Shown piece after piece: positions 46,891 to 56,875 of a stretch of DNA of 64,000 nt; positions within the stretch are counted from its first letter, which is position 1; each line of letters begins with the position of its first letter. Source of the DNA: Lichenostomus cassidix (lineage: Eukaryota > Chordata > Aves > Passeriformes > Meliphagidae). A program made the translations under genes and the position numbers. The stretch spans positions 56,308,491-56,372,490 of the forward strand of contig CM039182.1 of assembly GCA_008360975.2 (NCBI GenBank), read 5' to 3'. The notes under the pieces were generated by a model, which saw nothing but the letters and a program-made list of their open reading frames with translations, was not told the origin of the DNA and ran no database searches.

Positions 46891-49075
46891 TTTGCAGGAT
46901 CAACTTTAAATGCATAAACTATGCAGGATGAAACAAGCAGCAGTGATGACTGACAAAATAAGCAAGAAAGAAATAGGTATTTATAAACTATTTTAAAAGT
47001 GTCTCTGTATCATCTTAATCCATACTTAAAAAGGAAATTGCAATATAAATTTTGGGAAAGACTGATTATTTAATATAGAATATAGATTTTTTCAATAACA
47101 AAAAGCATATAAATGTCTACTGAGCATCTATTTAGGTTCTAACCAAACATGTAATCTAATTTGCAACTCAGGATATAATGAAACTCCTTCAGCAGCTAGA
47201 ATTCTCCCTGCTGCATAAATGAATGTAATTTCAATTTTGCTTGCTGATAGAAAGAGTTATTAGAATTTATTCATGCCAATAATTTGTTTTAGAAGTGAAG
47301 TATATGGAACAGTGAGAACTTAGCTTATATAGCTATTCATGGGATCTTTTCCTGGTATTTCTTAATTTTTTGACACTACCTAGGTAGAGGTGCTGAAATT
47401 AGGTTGAATAAAATTGATGACATTTGGTGAAAGGAAAGCCCTGTTGTGTTTTCCAGTTTCTGCAGTGAAGAAACTAAAACTGAAATTTCTCTCTGTATCT
47501 TATTTTGGACCATATTTAAATAAGTCTGACCTCCATCCTGTTTGCAAACTTTTATCAACACACAAAGTATTTATTTAAATTCATGTAATAGCATAACTGG
47601 ATTGAATTGCTTCTGTGGAATGCAATTTCTGAGAGACATAAATGGATAATACTTAAAACCACAGTTTTGTGGAAGCTGACTTGACAGAAGTTGAGTTTGG
47701 AGTTTGCTTAAGTGATATTTCAGTCAGTGAAAATCAGCAGGGCTTTCTATTCAAATATGTTTGACAAATAGAATGTTTCAATGACTTCCTACTGAAGGAC
47801 ATCGGAGCAGGATCATTTTCATCCAGAAACTTTAAAGTGTTATTTTCCATTTGTAAATATATAGATTTTCAGTGCCTCAACTACTGAGAAAAACAGATTA
47901 GTTTTAAGTATATTAATAGCTTATTCTTCTTCCATAACCTATGGTAAGAGTTTTCTCTTTCACATCCTGTCTTTCTGTTGCCTATTGATTCCCACTCTTC
48001 CTGCAGTTAGGCTTGGAAAAGTATGAATAGGTTGTTTGGTTTGAGGACCTCAGTGATCAAACCAATGCTCACACTGGAGCCCTGTATGTCACGAAGTTAA
48101 CATCTAATTACAGTGCTCTAGAGAGATATACACAGCAAAAGACAAAAATAGTATAAATATGTTAAGATACAATGAAAATAGCAACTAACACATGAATATC
48201 TTGGGTTAGCAAGCAGAAAATATACTTCCTAAAAGAAGACTCTTCAGAAATTTTCCAAAATAAAATATCTCATCTAAGAAAGTAGAAGTTAGACACTCTC
48301 CTTATACAGTGTAAATAGCTTACTCCTCATTCCTTTTTATATGCTTGACTTCAAATTTATTTTAAAATACAGGTAGACTTTTTTTGACTTTGTAGTTTAT
48401 TCAAGTGAAGGGAAGGACATATTTGTAGCCATGCACCTGTGCAAAAATTTGCATGGATTTTTGTCTAGCAGTCAACTGTTGGTAGGCAGAGGGGCAGGGT
48501 AGCAGATCCTAGGCAGAAGGATAGTAACCCCACTGATTTTGTTGGAAGGAGATCACCAGTATAGAACTTTGCTTTCTATCTTCTTCCAATCTGCTTGCAA
48601 ACTTGACATGACTCAGAAGACAATGAAGGAATCTCCTAGTAAGGCTCAGAAGAAGAACATTAAAAGAAATGCTGAGAAAATACACAATTTGTGTATGGTT
48701 ACTGCCACTCTCAGGAAATGCTGACAAAAATTAATGTTGTACCAAGATGAGAGAATTTTAGGGTAAGGGTTATTCTGCATAAATGTTCAGAAAAAAACCC
48801 CATCAAATAACCCCCTATTTTTTACTTTTTGCAGCAGATTAGACTTAGATGAGACTATTACACTTCAGCTGTCCCTCCACTATAGCAATTACTTTTGATT
48901 ACATAAATACAGATTATTTTCCACATTCATTCAGTCCTTGACTTAATTTCCAGGTGTGCCTGAAACCCCAAAAATAAAAGACAGAAAGGAAAAAGCATCA
49001 TTGATATATGTGGCTAGCACAGGTTTTTCCCATGAGAAATTTTCTTGTGTTTTATAAATAAAGATAAAGTTTGGA
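46891..49075. other. unique AT-rich sequence
   Basis: About 2.2 kb with no gene, repeat or RNA that could be supported. Confidence 0.6.
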
Positions 49076-49136
49076 TGTTGTTGGAACAGTGTCCCAGAAC
49101 TTGGGCAGTGCAGGCCTAGCCAATCAGGCCTGGGAG

Positions 49137-49491
49137 TGTTGGAAAACGCAGTTTTCCAGCAAAACTTATGCTAACTGAATACATCTAAGCAGGGCCTCAG
49201 CATACTCAGGCCTCAGTAAAATCCTAACAAGCTACAGTGGCTTGTTTACCTGAGAATGTTCTGTGGGAAGAATGTCATGGGAAAGAATAGGGAGTCAGAA
49301 GTGCTATGAGAAAGAAAAAGGGAGTCACCGGGAAGATCCCTGAATGTGTGAGAACAGACTGCAGGTGTGTCTGTAGCTATAATTAGTAACATCTGTAACA
49401 GTATATAAGTTTCTCGTTTGGTGAAATAAAATGGAGCTTACTCTATATCTCATATTGAGACTGCCGTGAGTTCCCTCTCGTCGCGATGTTA
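49137..49491 (+). repeat. 5' LTR of the provirus
   Basis: 355 bp, starting TGTTGGAAAACGCAG and ending GTCGCGATGTTA. The TATA box TATATAAG is at 49402-49409 and AATAAA at 49425-49430, only about 20 bp apart. The polyadenylation signal therefore lies upstream of or at the expected transcription start, as in avian alpharetroviruses with a short R. The end is set by the primer binding site that follows directly and by the same end in the 3' copy. The family end elsewhere in the window is CGATCGTCA, so this subfamily has a changed terminus. Confidence 0.9.
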
Positions 49492-49509
49492 TGGTGACCC
49501 CGATGACTA
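49492..49509 (+). other. primer binding site, tRNA-Trp-like
   Basis: TGGTGACCCCGATGAC directly follows the 5' LTR. The first 12 bases match the complement of the 3' end of avian tRNA-Trp, the primer of avian leukosis-type viruses; the following bases differ by a small deletion. The match comes from knowledge of the alpharetroviral primer site. Confidence 0.75.
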
Positions 49510-49757
49510 CGGACACCAACAGCAGAGTTTTACCACCCTGCTTCTGAGAGCGGCGGGAGCAGAGAGGCGCCGGAGCTGTGCAGCGACGGTGTGTCAAGAT
49601 CTTCGCCCGAATCGGGGGAGATCCAGCGGCACAGGCTGAATAGGACCTGCCTACCGTGGGGGCTACACTTCGGTGAACTGCACATACTGTGGCGACCGCC
49701 AGCTCCAGCAGAATGTGGACGGCGGCGACCAGGACCCTGAAAACCAGCCGGACCATA

Positions 49758-50714
49758 ATGGAAACAGAGGTAGCCCAATTTTTATTGTTATGCTTTTTAG
49801 AAAAGCACGGACTTAGCAAAGGCAGCCTGTCACATTTGGCTGGCCTGATGGCAGTGGGACAAGCCTATGGATTTTTTACAAATCCTATTACAGTATTCAA
49901 TGTAGGACAATGGTTGAATTATGGAGCTACTTTACTTTTAGAGTGTGATAAGATTGCAAGAAAGCTTGGTAAACCATGGAGTACAGTTGTAGCCTGCTTA
50001 CAGAAGCATTGCACGGAACAAAACCTTGCGTGGCTGACGGCGCAGGAGATGGCAGCCGCATGCAGCAGAGAGAAACCTGTGAGTTACTGTACTGCTTTTG
50101 ATATGCGGGGAACTTCGGCGGCCGCGGCACAGCAGCCAGGGAAGCCCCCCCCGCCGGGGGGGAGGGGGAATCATAGCCCTCTATCGCTCCCAGCACTAGC
50201 AAGGGGAGGGTGCAACTTTGCAACGAAGAACATCTTAGCTGCTTTGTTTGAGAGAGTCACTGTTGAACTTTTGCCAGAACAACTAAATACGATGTTAGAG
50301 AGAGCTCAAATACTGCGGGTAAAGCGCCAAAGTAGCCACAAATCATCCCGATGTTATCGATGTGGGAGTGAAAAACACATACGAAAGAACCGTAACGGAA
50401 AAGTTTGGTGTTCCCGCTGCAACAGAGATACTCACAGCACAGAAGCTTGTAGAAACAGAAAAAACAAACAGAAAGTGACCAATGACCGAGTAGCAGCGGC
50501 GGCCCCTACCCCTCACTGCGCGCCGCCAGCATGGCACACAAGCAGACCTGTGGCGGAAGTTGCTCCAACCGTGGTTTCCGGCCGAATGACAACCAGAGCA
50601 GAGGTCCCAGAGGGTGCCCCGGTAGGCGGAGCCGCGAGCCATCCACGTCTCCTTCACTGCCCCAACTGTGATGCCTATGGTGAAACTCTAAACTCTACTC
50701 CTCCCCAAGGATGA
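49758..50714 (+). CDS. gag: Gag-like protein of the provirus (matrix-nucleocapsid, capsid core absent)
   Basis: An open frame of 318 residues from the ATG at 49758, which has A at -3 and G at +4. The frame extends upstream to an earlier ATG at 49713. Residues 1 to about 95 are an alpha-helical, hydrophobic block compatible with a Gag matrix domain. Residues about 118-137 are Ala-, Pro- and Gly-rich. At 199-212 a first zinc knuckle keeps Cys-Cys-His but lacks the final Cys. At 218-231 a second knuckle is a complete C-x2-C-x4-H-x4-C (CSRCNRDTHSTEAC). A long Arg/Lys-rich stretch follows. No capsid major homology region is seen, and the protein is far shorter than a usual Gag, so the capsid core seems deleted with the frame kept open. 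It would package RNA or bind it at most; particle assembly alone is doubtful. A run of eight C followed by G-rich sequence near 50146-50170 is a likely slippage hotspot. Confidence 0.7.
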   Translation: METEVAQFLLLCFLEKHGLSKGSLSHLAGLMAVGQAYGFFTNPITVFNVGQWLNYGATLLLECDKIARKLGKPWSTVVACLQKHCTEQNLAWLTAQEMAAACSREKPVSYCTAFDMRGTSAAAAQQPGKPPPPGGRGNHSPLSLPALARGGCNFATKNILAALFERVTVELLPEQLNTMLERAQILRVKRQSSHKSSRCYRCGSEKHIRKNRNGKVWCSRCNRDTHSTEACRNRKNKQKVTNDRVAAAAPTPHCAPPAWHTSRPVAEVAPTVVSGRMTTRAEVPEGAPVGGAASHPRLLHCPNCDAYGETLNSTPPQG

Positions 50715-50815
50715 GGAAATGATTGACAGCTTCAGCAGCGAACCAGAACTAACCAACAGCGTTGCCAGCAAAACAGCAGTTTGATACAGAATGGAGTTGT
50801 TTCTCCTCGTAGTCA

Positions 50816-50917
50816 TGGAGAATTTTTAAGAGTTTCAAAGATGCGAATCTTCTTCAGTGCTCTGAACTAGAGGTCCTTCATCTCCCGCTCGGGAATCACG
50901 TCCATGTCGTTCCCCAT
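50816..50917 (-). pseudogene. NUP214: antisense fragment resembling the start of NUP214
   Basis: On the minus strand a Kozak-like GCCGCCATGG (ATG at 50917-50915) opens a frame reading MGNDMDVIPEREMKDL, then a TAG (50869-50867), then FRALKKIRIFETLKNSP and a TGA. By recollection of vertebrate NUP214, a nuclear pore protein on the cytoplasmic side, this matches its amino terminus over about 34 codons, including the IPEREMKD and FRALKK.RIF blocks. The 5' context suggests that the first exon with untranslated leader was captured. It is antisense to the provirus and broken by two stops. Similarity fades after codon 34. Confidence 0.65.
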
Positions 50918-51300
50918 GGCGGCAGCGATCCCGCCGCGCTCTCTAGCTTCAGAAACAAATCTTTGAACACGTTCTCCAGCTGTTTTCTCCAAAACCTCTA
51001 ATTATTCGCTTTGCCGGGTGAAACACCCATTGCCCCATGTTGACCAGCAGCACAGCCTTGCTATAGCTGATCCAGTATAACCTTGTGACTTTTCAGCTTT
51101 TCCAGAGTTTCAGGAAAATGTCTCTGAGCTTGGCTTTTTCTGTAAGCACTTGTCCTGGCAAGCCTTCACCACCTGCTGCAGCTTCAGCAACTGAAACTCC
51201 CTGAAAATGTCCAAGCAAATGGAGCAGATCGGCTCTTCCTTCAGCCTGGCTGCACTGACACCGAGACCAAAACCTATTTCCAGCGTTTTACTAATAAAGA
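50918..51300 (-). pseudogene. antisense RING-like / coiled-coil-like host fragment
   Basis: On the minus strand, 51258-51130 translates with LKEEPICSICLDIFREF, which resembles the first Cys-x2-Cys of a TRIM-type RING domain. Helical, Leu/Lys/Gln-rich frames follow (LQQVVKACQDKCLQKK, ETLEKLKSHKVILDQL) that could be coiled coil. No second half of the RING, no B-box and no B30.2 domain are visible, and stops and frame changes occur. It lies directly upstream of the NUP214-like start on the same strand. The identity as TRIM is tentative; it could also be an unrelated zinc-finger gene. Confidence 0.4.
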
Positions 51301-51589
51301 AGCATTGTAACCAGATATTATCCTGATAAAAAATAACACCTTGAATACTAAAGCCTTGAACGAAAGTTGAATTTTGCTAAAGCATTACTTAAAATAGAGT
51401 TTGTGTGTATGTATGAATATTGTAGGCCTACTGAGAGTGTTGTTTGCTTTTCGAATGCTTTAATGTGTAGATGAAGCCTGTGACTGATGAGAGTGTGATT
51501 TTGATTTCTTGAGAGTTTTGATGTGTGAATGAAAACCTGTGAGTGAAGTTATACTGAATAGTTTAAACTACCTGTTAAGTACTTTTGGT

Positions 51590-51850
51590 TAAGCATAGAT
51601 TCTGTTAAAGTTAAGTAATAGTGAATTTAAATTCTATTAAGTTTTAAGTTCTGTTAAAGTTAAAATTCTGTTAAGTAATATTAAGTGATGTTAATTTTAA
51701 ATTCTGTTAAGTTTTAAATTTTGTTAGAGTTAAGTTGTTAAAGTGATATCAATTTTAAATTCCATTATAGTTAAGTCCTATTTGTTAGTTTAAAAGCAGA
51801 TTTATTAAGATTAAGCCTTATTCATTTTCAGTGATATTGATTTTAAGTTT
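51590..51850. repeat. AT-rich degenerate tandem repeat in the provirus
   Basis: The motif TTAAGTTCTGTTAAAGTTAA and variants (AATTCTGTTAAG, TTTTAAATTCTGTTAAG) recur about every 20-40 bp without clean periodicity. It occupies the place where env or a 3' untranslated region would be. No coding potential is seen. Confidence 0.7.
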
Positions 51851-52387
51851 TAAATTTGTTAGTTTATATTATTATTCACAAAAGCTTTGCAGTTTCATCT
51901 TCCTTAGTTAAAGTCAAATAATATCTACTGTTTTCAAATATTCATCTTACCTTATATAGCTATCTGCAAAAATAGTAGCATGTTAAGACACTCTCCTTAT
52001 TGATATTAATCAAAGCTTGATGAACAAGAAAACCCTTCCACTTAGCGTCTAGGCCTTGGCCAGGCCTTGATCCTAACTGGCTGGGAAACATGCCATGAGT
52101 CCCAAGTGTTCTGCACCAAAATGTGATCAAGTAATTTTCATTTGCCAAATTGAGTTCATAAAAGCTAAACCTTCTTCCAAGTAAACTTGGAGTCCTTGTC
52201 CGGAAAAGGTTCTCCAAGCTTTACCTGTGAAGTGAATGTTTTCAGCAACGACAGTTCCTAGACCATGGCAACATATCTAAATAACTAGTGAAATTTCCTT
52301 AAGTAAACTTATAACAATTCTAATAATAAGAATTACTTATAGCAAAGCAAATTAATCTGATAACAGACAACATCTGTTCTCACAAGC

Positions 52388-52400
52388 GAAACGGGGGAAC
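52388..52400 (+). other. polypurine tract
   Basis: GAAACGGGGGAAC lies directly before the 3' LTR and is purine-rich apart from two C. Such a tract primes plus-strand DNA synthesis in retroviruses. Confidence 0.7.
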
Positions 52401-52755
52401 TGTTGGAAAACGCAGTTTTCCAGCAAAACTTATGCTAACTGAATACATCTAAGCAGGGCCTCAGCATACTCAGGCCTCAGTAAAATCCTAACAAGCTACA
52501 GTGGCTTGTTTACCTGAGAATGTTCTGTGGGAAGAATGTCATGGGAAAGAATAGGGAGTCAGAAGTGTTATGAGAAAGAAAAAGGGAGTCACCGGGAAGA
52601 TCCCTGAATGTGTGAGAACAGACTGCAGGTGTGTGTGTAGCTATAATTAGTAACATCTGTAACAGTATATAAGTTTCTCGTTTGGTGAAATAAAATGGAG
52701 CTTACTCTATATCTCATATTGAGACTGCCGTGAGTTCCCTCTCGTCGCGATGTTA
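52401..52755 (+). repeat. 3' LTR of the provirus
   Basis: 355 bp, identical to the 5' LTR except C to T at 52568 (against 49304) and C to G at 52635 (against 49371). The high identity shows a recent insertion, or gene conversion between the LTRs. Confidence 0.92.
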
Positions 52756-52901
52756 TGGGGGAAGGCTTCTGACTGACCAATCTGGGTGACTTTTGAGAAC
52801 TCTATATATGTGATGAAATCAAAACAATAAAGGTCATTCCTTCTTGCCACTGAGAACTGGTGCCTTCATTACTCTGCTAGCTGCTCAACAGCGACAGATA
52901 T

Positions 52902-54113
52902 ATACTTTCTTTTCTAGATATATGGTGGAACTTGTATCTTACTTCAAATGTTTCGTTGTGCTGCTTTGGCAGACTTTCTTGGTCGTTTGATCTTGACAAA
53001 AGCTAAACCATTGGCCTCCCTTGGGAAAGCTTGTAATGCACATACTGAAATGTGTATATCTTGACGGAAGTGTTGTTGAACTTCATTAATTGCAGCAGAC
53101 CAACGGTAAGAGAAAGATAACAATCAGACTATTAAGGTGTAATACAGCATTATCTTATAACTCTGTAAAAATGCAGAATTTGAGCGTTTGTCCCTTGTGT
53201 ATATCAGAAAAAATATTCTCCAATTATAGTACTTTGACCTGTTAGTGTTTTGTTAGACTGTCATTCAGTCTTAATGTCTCTTGTTTACAGCAATAGTATT
53301 CAGTAAAGAAAATGCAGTGAGCATGCAAATAGTGATGAGAAATAGAAAAGTTGCATTTTGCAAATCTAATAATATTTTATGGTCTTTTGAAAGGTATGTA
53401 GAATTCTATAGCTTGGTGCCTTATTCCCTTGAAGGCCATTTCCAACAAGGCTATGAATTCAACTGAATTATTTCAGTTTAAAATGTACAAAAGAACTGTT
53501 CACTGATTATTCCTCACTATATATCATTAAATTGTTTTGTCTGGGGAAAAGGAAAGCAGAAATCATTACTTTATATGGTATAAACTCATTAGATCCACTA
53601 GAACTTTAGTATCTGCAGTCTCATTATCTCATCAAAAGATCATTTTGATTGTCATCACACTACAACAAGGCCTGCTTTGCCACCTCTGCCTTTCTTGGAT
53701 ATAGAACAGGAACCCCTGCCATGTGGGTTCTGGGGAGTGTTGATATGCAAGCAGAGATTCAGATCACCTGCAGCCACTTTGGAGATGTGCATTAATGAGC
53801 AGAGATAGAAAGGGGAAGCTTCTCGCTGTAGTTTGTGAATAGAATGTCACATATGGAATGAAAACTTGAACAGTCCAAATTTCCAGACACTAACTGGTTC
53901 CTACAGACTGTATCTTCTTAGATGGAATCATAGATTACTGCAGAAAAGATTGCAAAGAAGAGTAAGAAATGCGATTGAGAAGAAAAAAAATGTCAGACAT
54001 TTTCCTGATGCTGGGCAGAAGTAACAATGCAAGACTTATCAGCAGTGTTGATAATCAGAATTTTTGGGGCCTCTATGTTGATTTTAAGCAGCTTTCTTTC
54101 CCTTTTTATTATC
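52902..54113. other. unique sequence
   Basis: About 1.2 kb with no supported gene or element. Confidence 0.55.
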
Positions 54114-54119
54114 ATGCAG

Positions 54120-54635
54120 TGTAGCAATGTGGGGTTTTAGGATTCCATGTGCTCTCTTTGTTTCTCCGCTCAGTGTACCATTGGTTCATTTTAAAATATG
54201 CTCTGCTGTACCTCAAAGCCTACTGGTGTGTAAGCCTCCTGCCAATCTTCCCTTCATCCTCCTGGGACTGGCTCAGAGAGAGCCAGCCCCCGCCTCCTCT
54301 CCTTCCCCTTAAAAGCCAGAGCCTGGATCAGCTCAAGGTCTTCTCTCTGATCTGGCAGCCCTTATCCTGTCCCTGCTCTTCCTCCCCCCTTTTCCTCCCC
54401 TGCAACCCCCTTTTCCCCGTTACCCCAAATAAACCTCCCTGCCAGAACAGAAATGGAGTCCAGTTCTTTCCTTTGTCTCACGATATTCCTGCTGAATTGA
54501 CATGGTTTGGAGACTCACGCCATGCCACGGGACCTCGAGGGCCGGGCGCACCAGATCCAGTGGGATTACACGGACCAGAGACCCCGGTCCGGGTGGGAGC
54601 TGCCCTGTGCAGCCCTCCCGGACCTTGATACATCA
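54120..54635 (+). mobile_element. solo LTR, class II-like, 6-bp TSD
   Basis: Starts TGTAGCAATGTGGGG, ends CTTGATACATCA (516 bp), with the exact 6-bp duplication ATGCAG at 54114-54119 and 54636-54641. It has CCATTGG (CCAAT-type), CCCTTAAAAGCC (TATA-like, near 54309) and CCCCAAATAAACC (polyadenylation signal, near 54427). The 159-residue frame across it is not a recognised protein. Confidence 0.9.
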
Positions 54636-54641
54636 ATGCAG

Positions 54642-55366
54642 AATAGACAAATGAACAAATAAAACTTCATTAAGTCTCTCTATTTAGCCTTTTGTCTTCT
54701 TTGTAGTGTGCTGTGCTGTCAGTGGTTTAAGAGGGGACTCCTCCACAATATTTTTCTCTTACCAAATGTGCATGTCCTTACAAATGGAAAAGGGTAGAGA
54801 CTTCTTTCCATTCCTTTCTGCTCCTAGTAAAAAATCCACAGGTATTTTTTGTCCTTGAAATCAAAATCACTAGGCATATAAACTGACCTACACTGTTGGA
54901 AACGTTAGTCTGTGTTTCTGAAGTATCATACCAACTATGCTGATGACAATATGCAATACCAACATATAAACACAGGGAGAAGCCCTGCAAAAGCTTGAGA
55001 AGGGACTAATCACTGAGAAATATTTTGAAGACAGTTAATTGGAAAACCAAAAAGCAAGCATTTTGACACTCAGGGACTAGAGTTGGGTAGAGTAGTTTGT
55101 TTTCTCTTTAGAATAGCATACCAAATGTTGCTGGGAGTGTGAGTCGCTGTCTAACTTATTTGTATTAAGTGCTCACTTACGTGGGGGTCTGAAGCCCAGC
55201 TTGGTCTTTAGTGGTATGAATGTCTTCTGTGCTTTATTGCCATGTCCCACTCATTTTCATTCTGCCTTCCTGGCTTAATAATAATTACCACAAAAATCAT
55301 CATTCTCTACAGAAAAGTCCAAGGGCAACACACATGCAGTCTGTCTGGCCTAAGTTTTTACCAAGG
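54642..55366. other. unique sequence
   Basis: About 700 bp in which nothing could be recognised. Confidence 0.55.
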
Positions 55367-55811
55367 TGTCATGATCCGATTATTAAGGTTATTGGAAATG
55401 CCTCTGCCTGAATTAAGGTGCAAATGAGACCACATGCCAGTCAATAGTATGGGTTTTATATGATAGTAAATATGGGAGAGAGAGACAAAAGAAGAAAGAA
55501 ACAGGAAATAGGTGTGTGGGACAGAAAGAGAGTGGCAGAGACAGAATAAAGAAAATATCACCAGCCATGGATCCCAATGTTGTTGCGTTGATCCTCTCCA
55601 GCTGGTCTTCTCGGTGGTGATGGTCGCCCTGGAAAGCATAGAATGCCATGGGTTAATATACTCTCAGGCCAGATGGCAATGTCCACTCATGTCCCCCCGG
55701 GGGAGGAGGGCAGTCTCTTGAATCAGACTGTGGATCTGTTGCATCATGTGTACTACTGTGGTGCAAGACCTCTGGGGAGTGCTCTGGGGGCATCTTTGAT
55801 GGATTATGACA
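55367..55811 (-). mobile_element. ERV LTR, TGTCATGA family, copy 2
   Basis: 445 bp from TGTCATGATCCG to GGATTATGACA, with inverted-repeat ends. It aligns throughout with 19189-19619. On the minus strand a TATATTAACCC-type box precedes a polyadenylation-like motif. No matching target duplication is visible, so it may be one end of an older provirus. Confidence 0.8.
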
Positions 55812-56875
55812 TACCCTCAGCTGCGTCTCATAAGAATGTCCCGTGGATGTGGCGTTTGGGGTTGGGCCAGTTTATGAAAAGGAGGAGGGGTGTTCACTGC
55901 CTCCGACCAGAGGTCACACCCAAAACCTCCTCCACCTGCCTCCCAGTTCAGTGGGGGGAGTCTGTGCAAACCTGGCTTCTGTGGGCTGTGGTCTCTCGTG
56001 CCCCAAATCTACCCAGAGAAGAATCTCTGCTGTGTTTGGTTCTCTTGTGTATGCATTCCTTTCCTTCAGCTTTGTTTGTTTCTCCCTAGGCCTAGATAGG
56101 TATCTTGGTAGTTTAACTTACAGTCCAAAGTCCTAGTCAGGTATCTTGAGGGAGCCTTCTTTGGTTGTAGCTTCTTTATACAGTTTTTTAATAATGGGCA
56201 AGACTTTATATCCATGTTTGCGGCATGAACTATTTCAATCTCTGACACGAAATGCTAAAAATTTTCATATCTTCTCTATCAGGATAGTAACAAAAAATTA
56301 GTTTCCCAACCACTTGCAGAGTGTTCTGCCTGGAATTTAAGATAAAATATGATGAAGCTTCTTGCTTTGCCTACCTTATGGGGGAAGGGTTTGATGTAGA
56401 GATTAAGCTACAGAAGACAGTCCAGGATACTTTTTGACTCAGCTTCTCTCTGGAGCATTTTCTATGCCTGATGTAGGTATCTTCTTGCTCAGCATTATTC
56501 TCCCTTTCAGATCCTTAATTTTCCCATGATGTTTTGTATCTAAGTTGAGTTGTTAGGAGACTAAAATTAGGCTCACTTTTTCCAGGTCTAAGTCTTTTTC
56601 GTATCTCATACTATTTTAAGTAGCTGAAATTCTTTCCTTTACCTCAGCAAAGAAAAAACCCTGACCCTGGCTCTTTTCTAGCAACTAAAATCTGGTCTTC
56701 AGTAGGAAAATGCTGAAACAGCTTTCTATCAAATATTTGGTCTCGGTGAGGAAAACAGCTAAATATGCTTATACCTAATATTTCAGCATCTCTGTGGCAA
56801 CATTACATAAGCCAGTGTGGTGATGCATATTTTATTTCATTTACCTTTCCTTCATTCTGTATTGCTTTTGTCATC
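55812..56875. other. unassigned sequence, first 250 bp GC-rich
   Basis: 55812-56060 is richer in GC and CT tracts than its surroundings and could be remaining ERV sequence next to the LTR, but it has no protein match that I recognise. The remainder is AT-rich and unremarkable. Confidence 0.45.

Larger units (their letters stand above)
49137..52755 (+). mobile_element. young non-autonomous provirus with host-like antisense insert
   Basis: A complete two-LTR element of 3619 bp. In order: 5' LTR, primer binding site, leader, one Gag-like open frame, an antisense host-like segment (about 50770-51300), AT-rich degenerate repeats (about 51590-51850), a purine-rich tract, 3' LTR. There is no recognisable protease, reverse transcriptase, integrase or envelope, so it would need a helper virus to move. 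The LTRs differ at two of 355 positions, implying a recent insertion. Flanks TGGGAG (49131-49136) and TGGGGG (52756-52761) match at five of six, consistent with a 6-bp duplication. Structure and primer type point to an alpharetrovirus-like (class II) parent. Confidence 0.85.
49079..52896 (+). mobile_element. older LTR that received the provirus
   Basis: The left piece 49079-49136 (TGTTGGAACAGTGTCC... with AGCCAATCAGG, a CCAAT box) and the right piece 52762-52896 (GACCAATCTGG, TATATATG at about 52803, AATAAA at 52826-52831, ending CAGCGACA) together form one LTR of about 195 bp. Flanks GATGT (49074-49078) and GATAT (52897-52901) match at four of five positions. The TATA box and AATAAA are about 24 bp apart. 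The provirus 49137-52755 splits its U3. Confidence 0.6.

Noticed and set aside
49325..49819. 164-codon minus-strand frame
   Set aside because: It spans the 5' LTR and leader antisense to Gag, and part of it recurs in the 3' LTR; there is no independent support.
51960..52217. 85-codon minus-strand frame in the provirus
   Set aside because: No family resemblance; probably chance in the AT-rich 3' region.
54149..54628. 159-codon frame
   Set aside because: It is wholly inside a solo LTR with an exact 6-bp duplication, covering U3 to U5.
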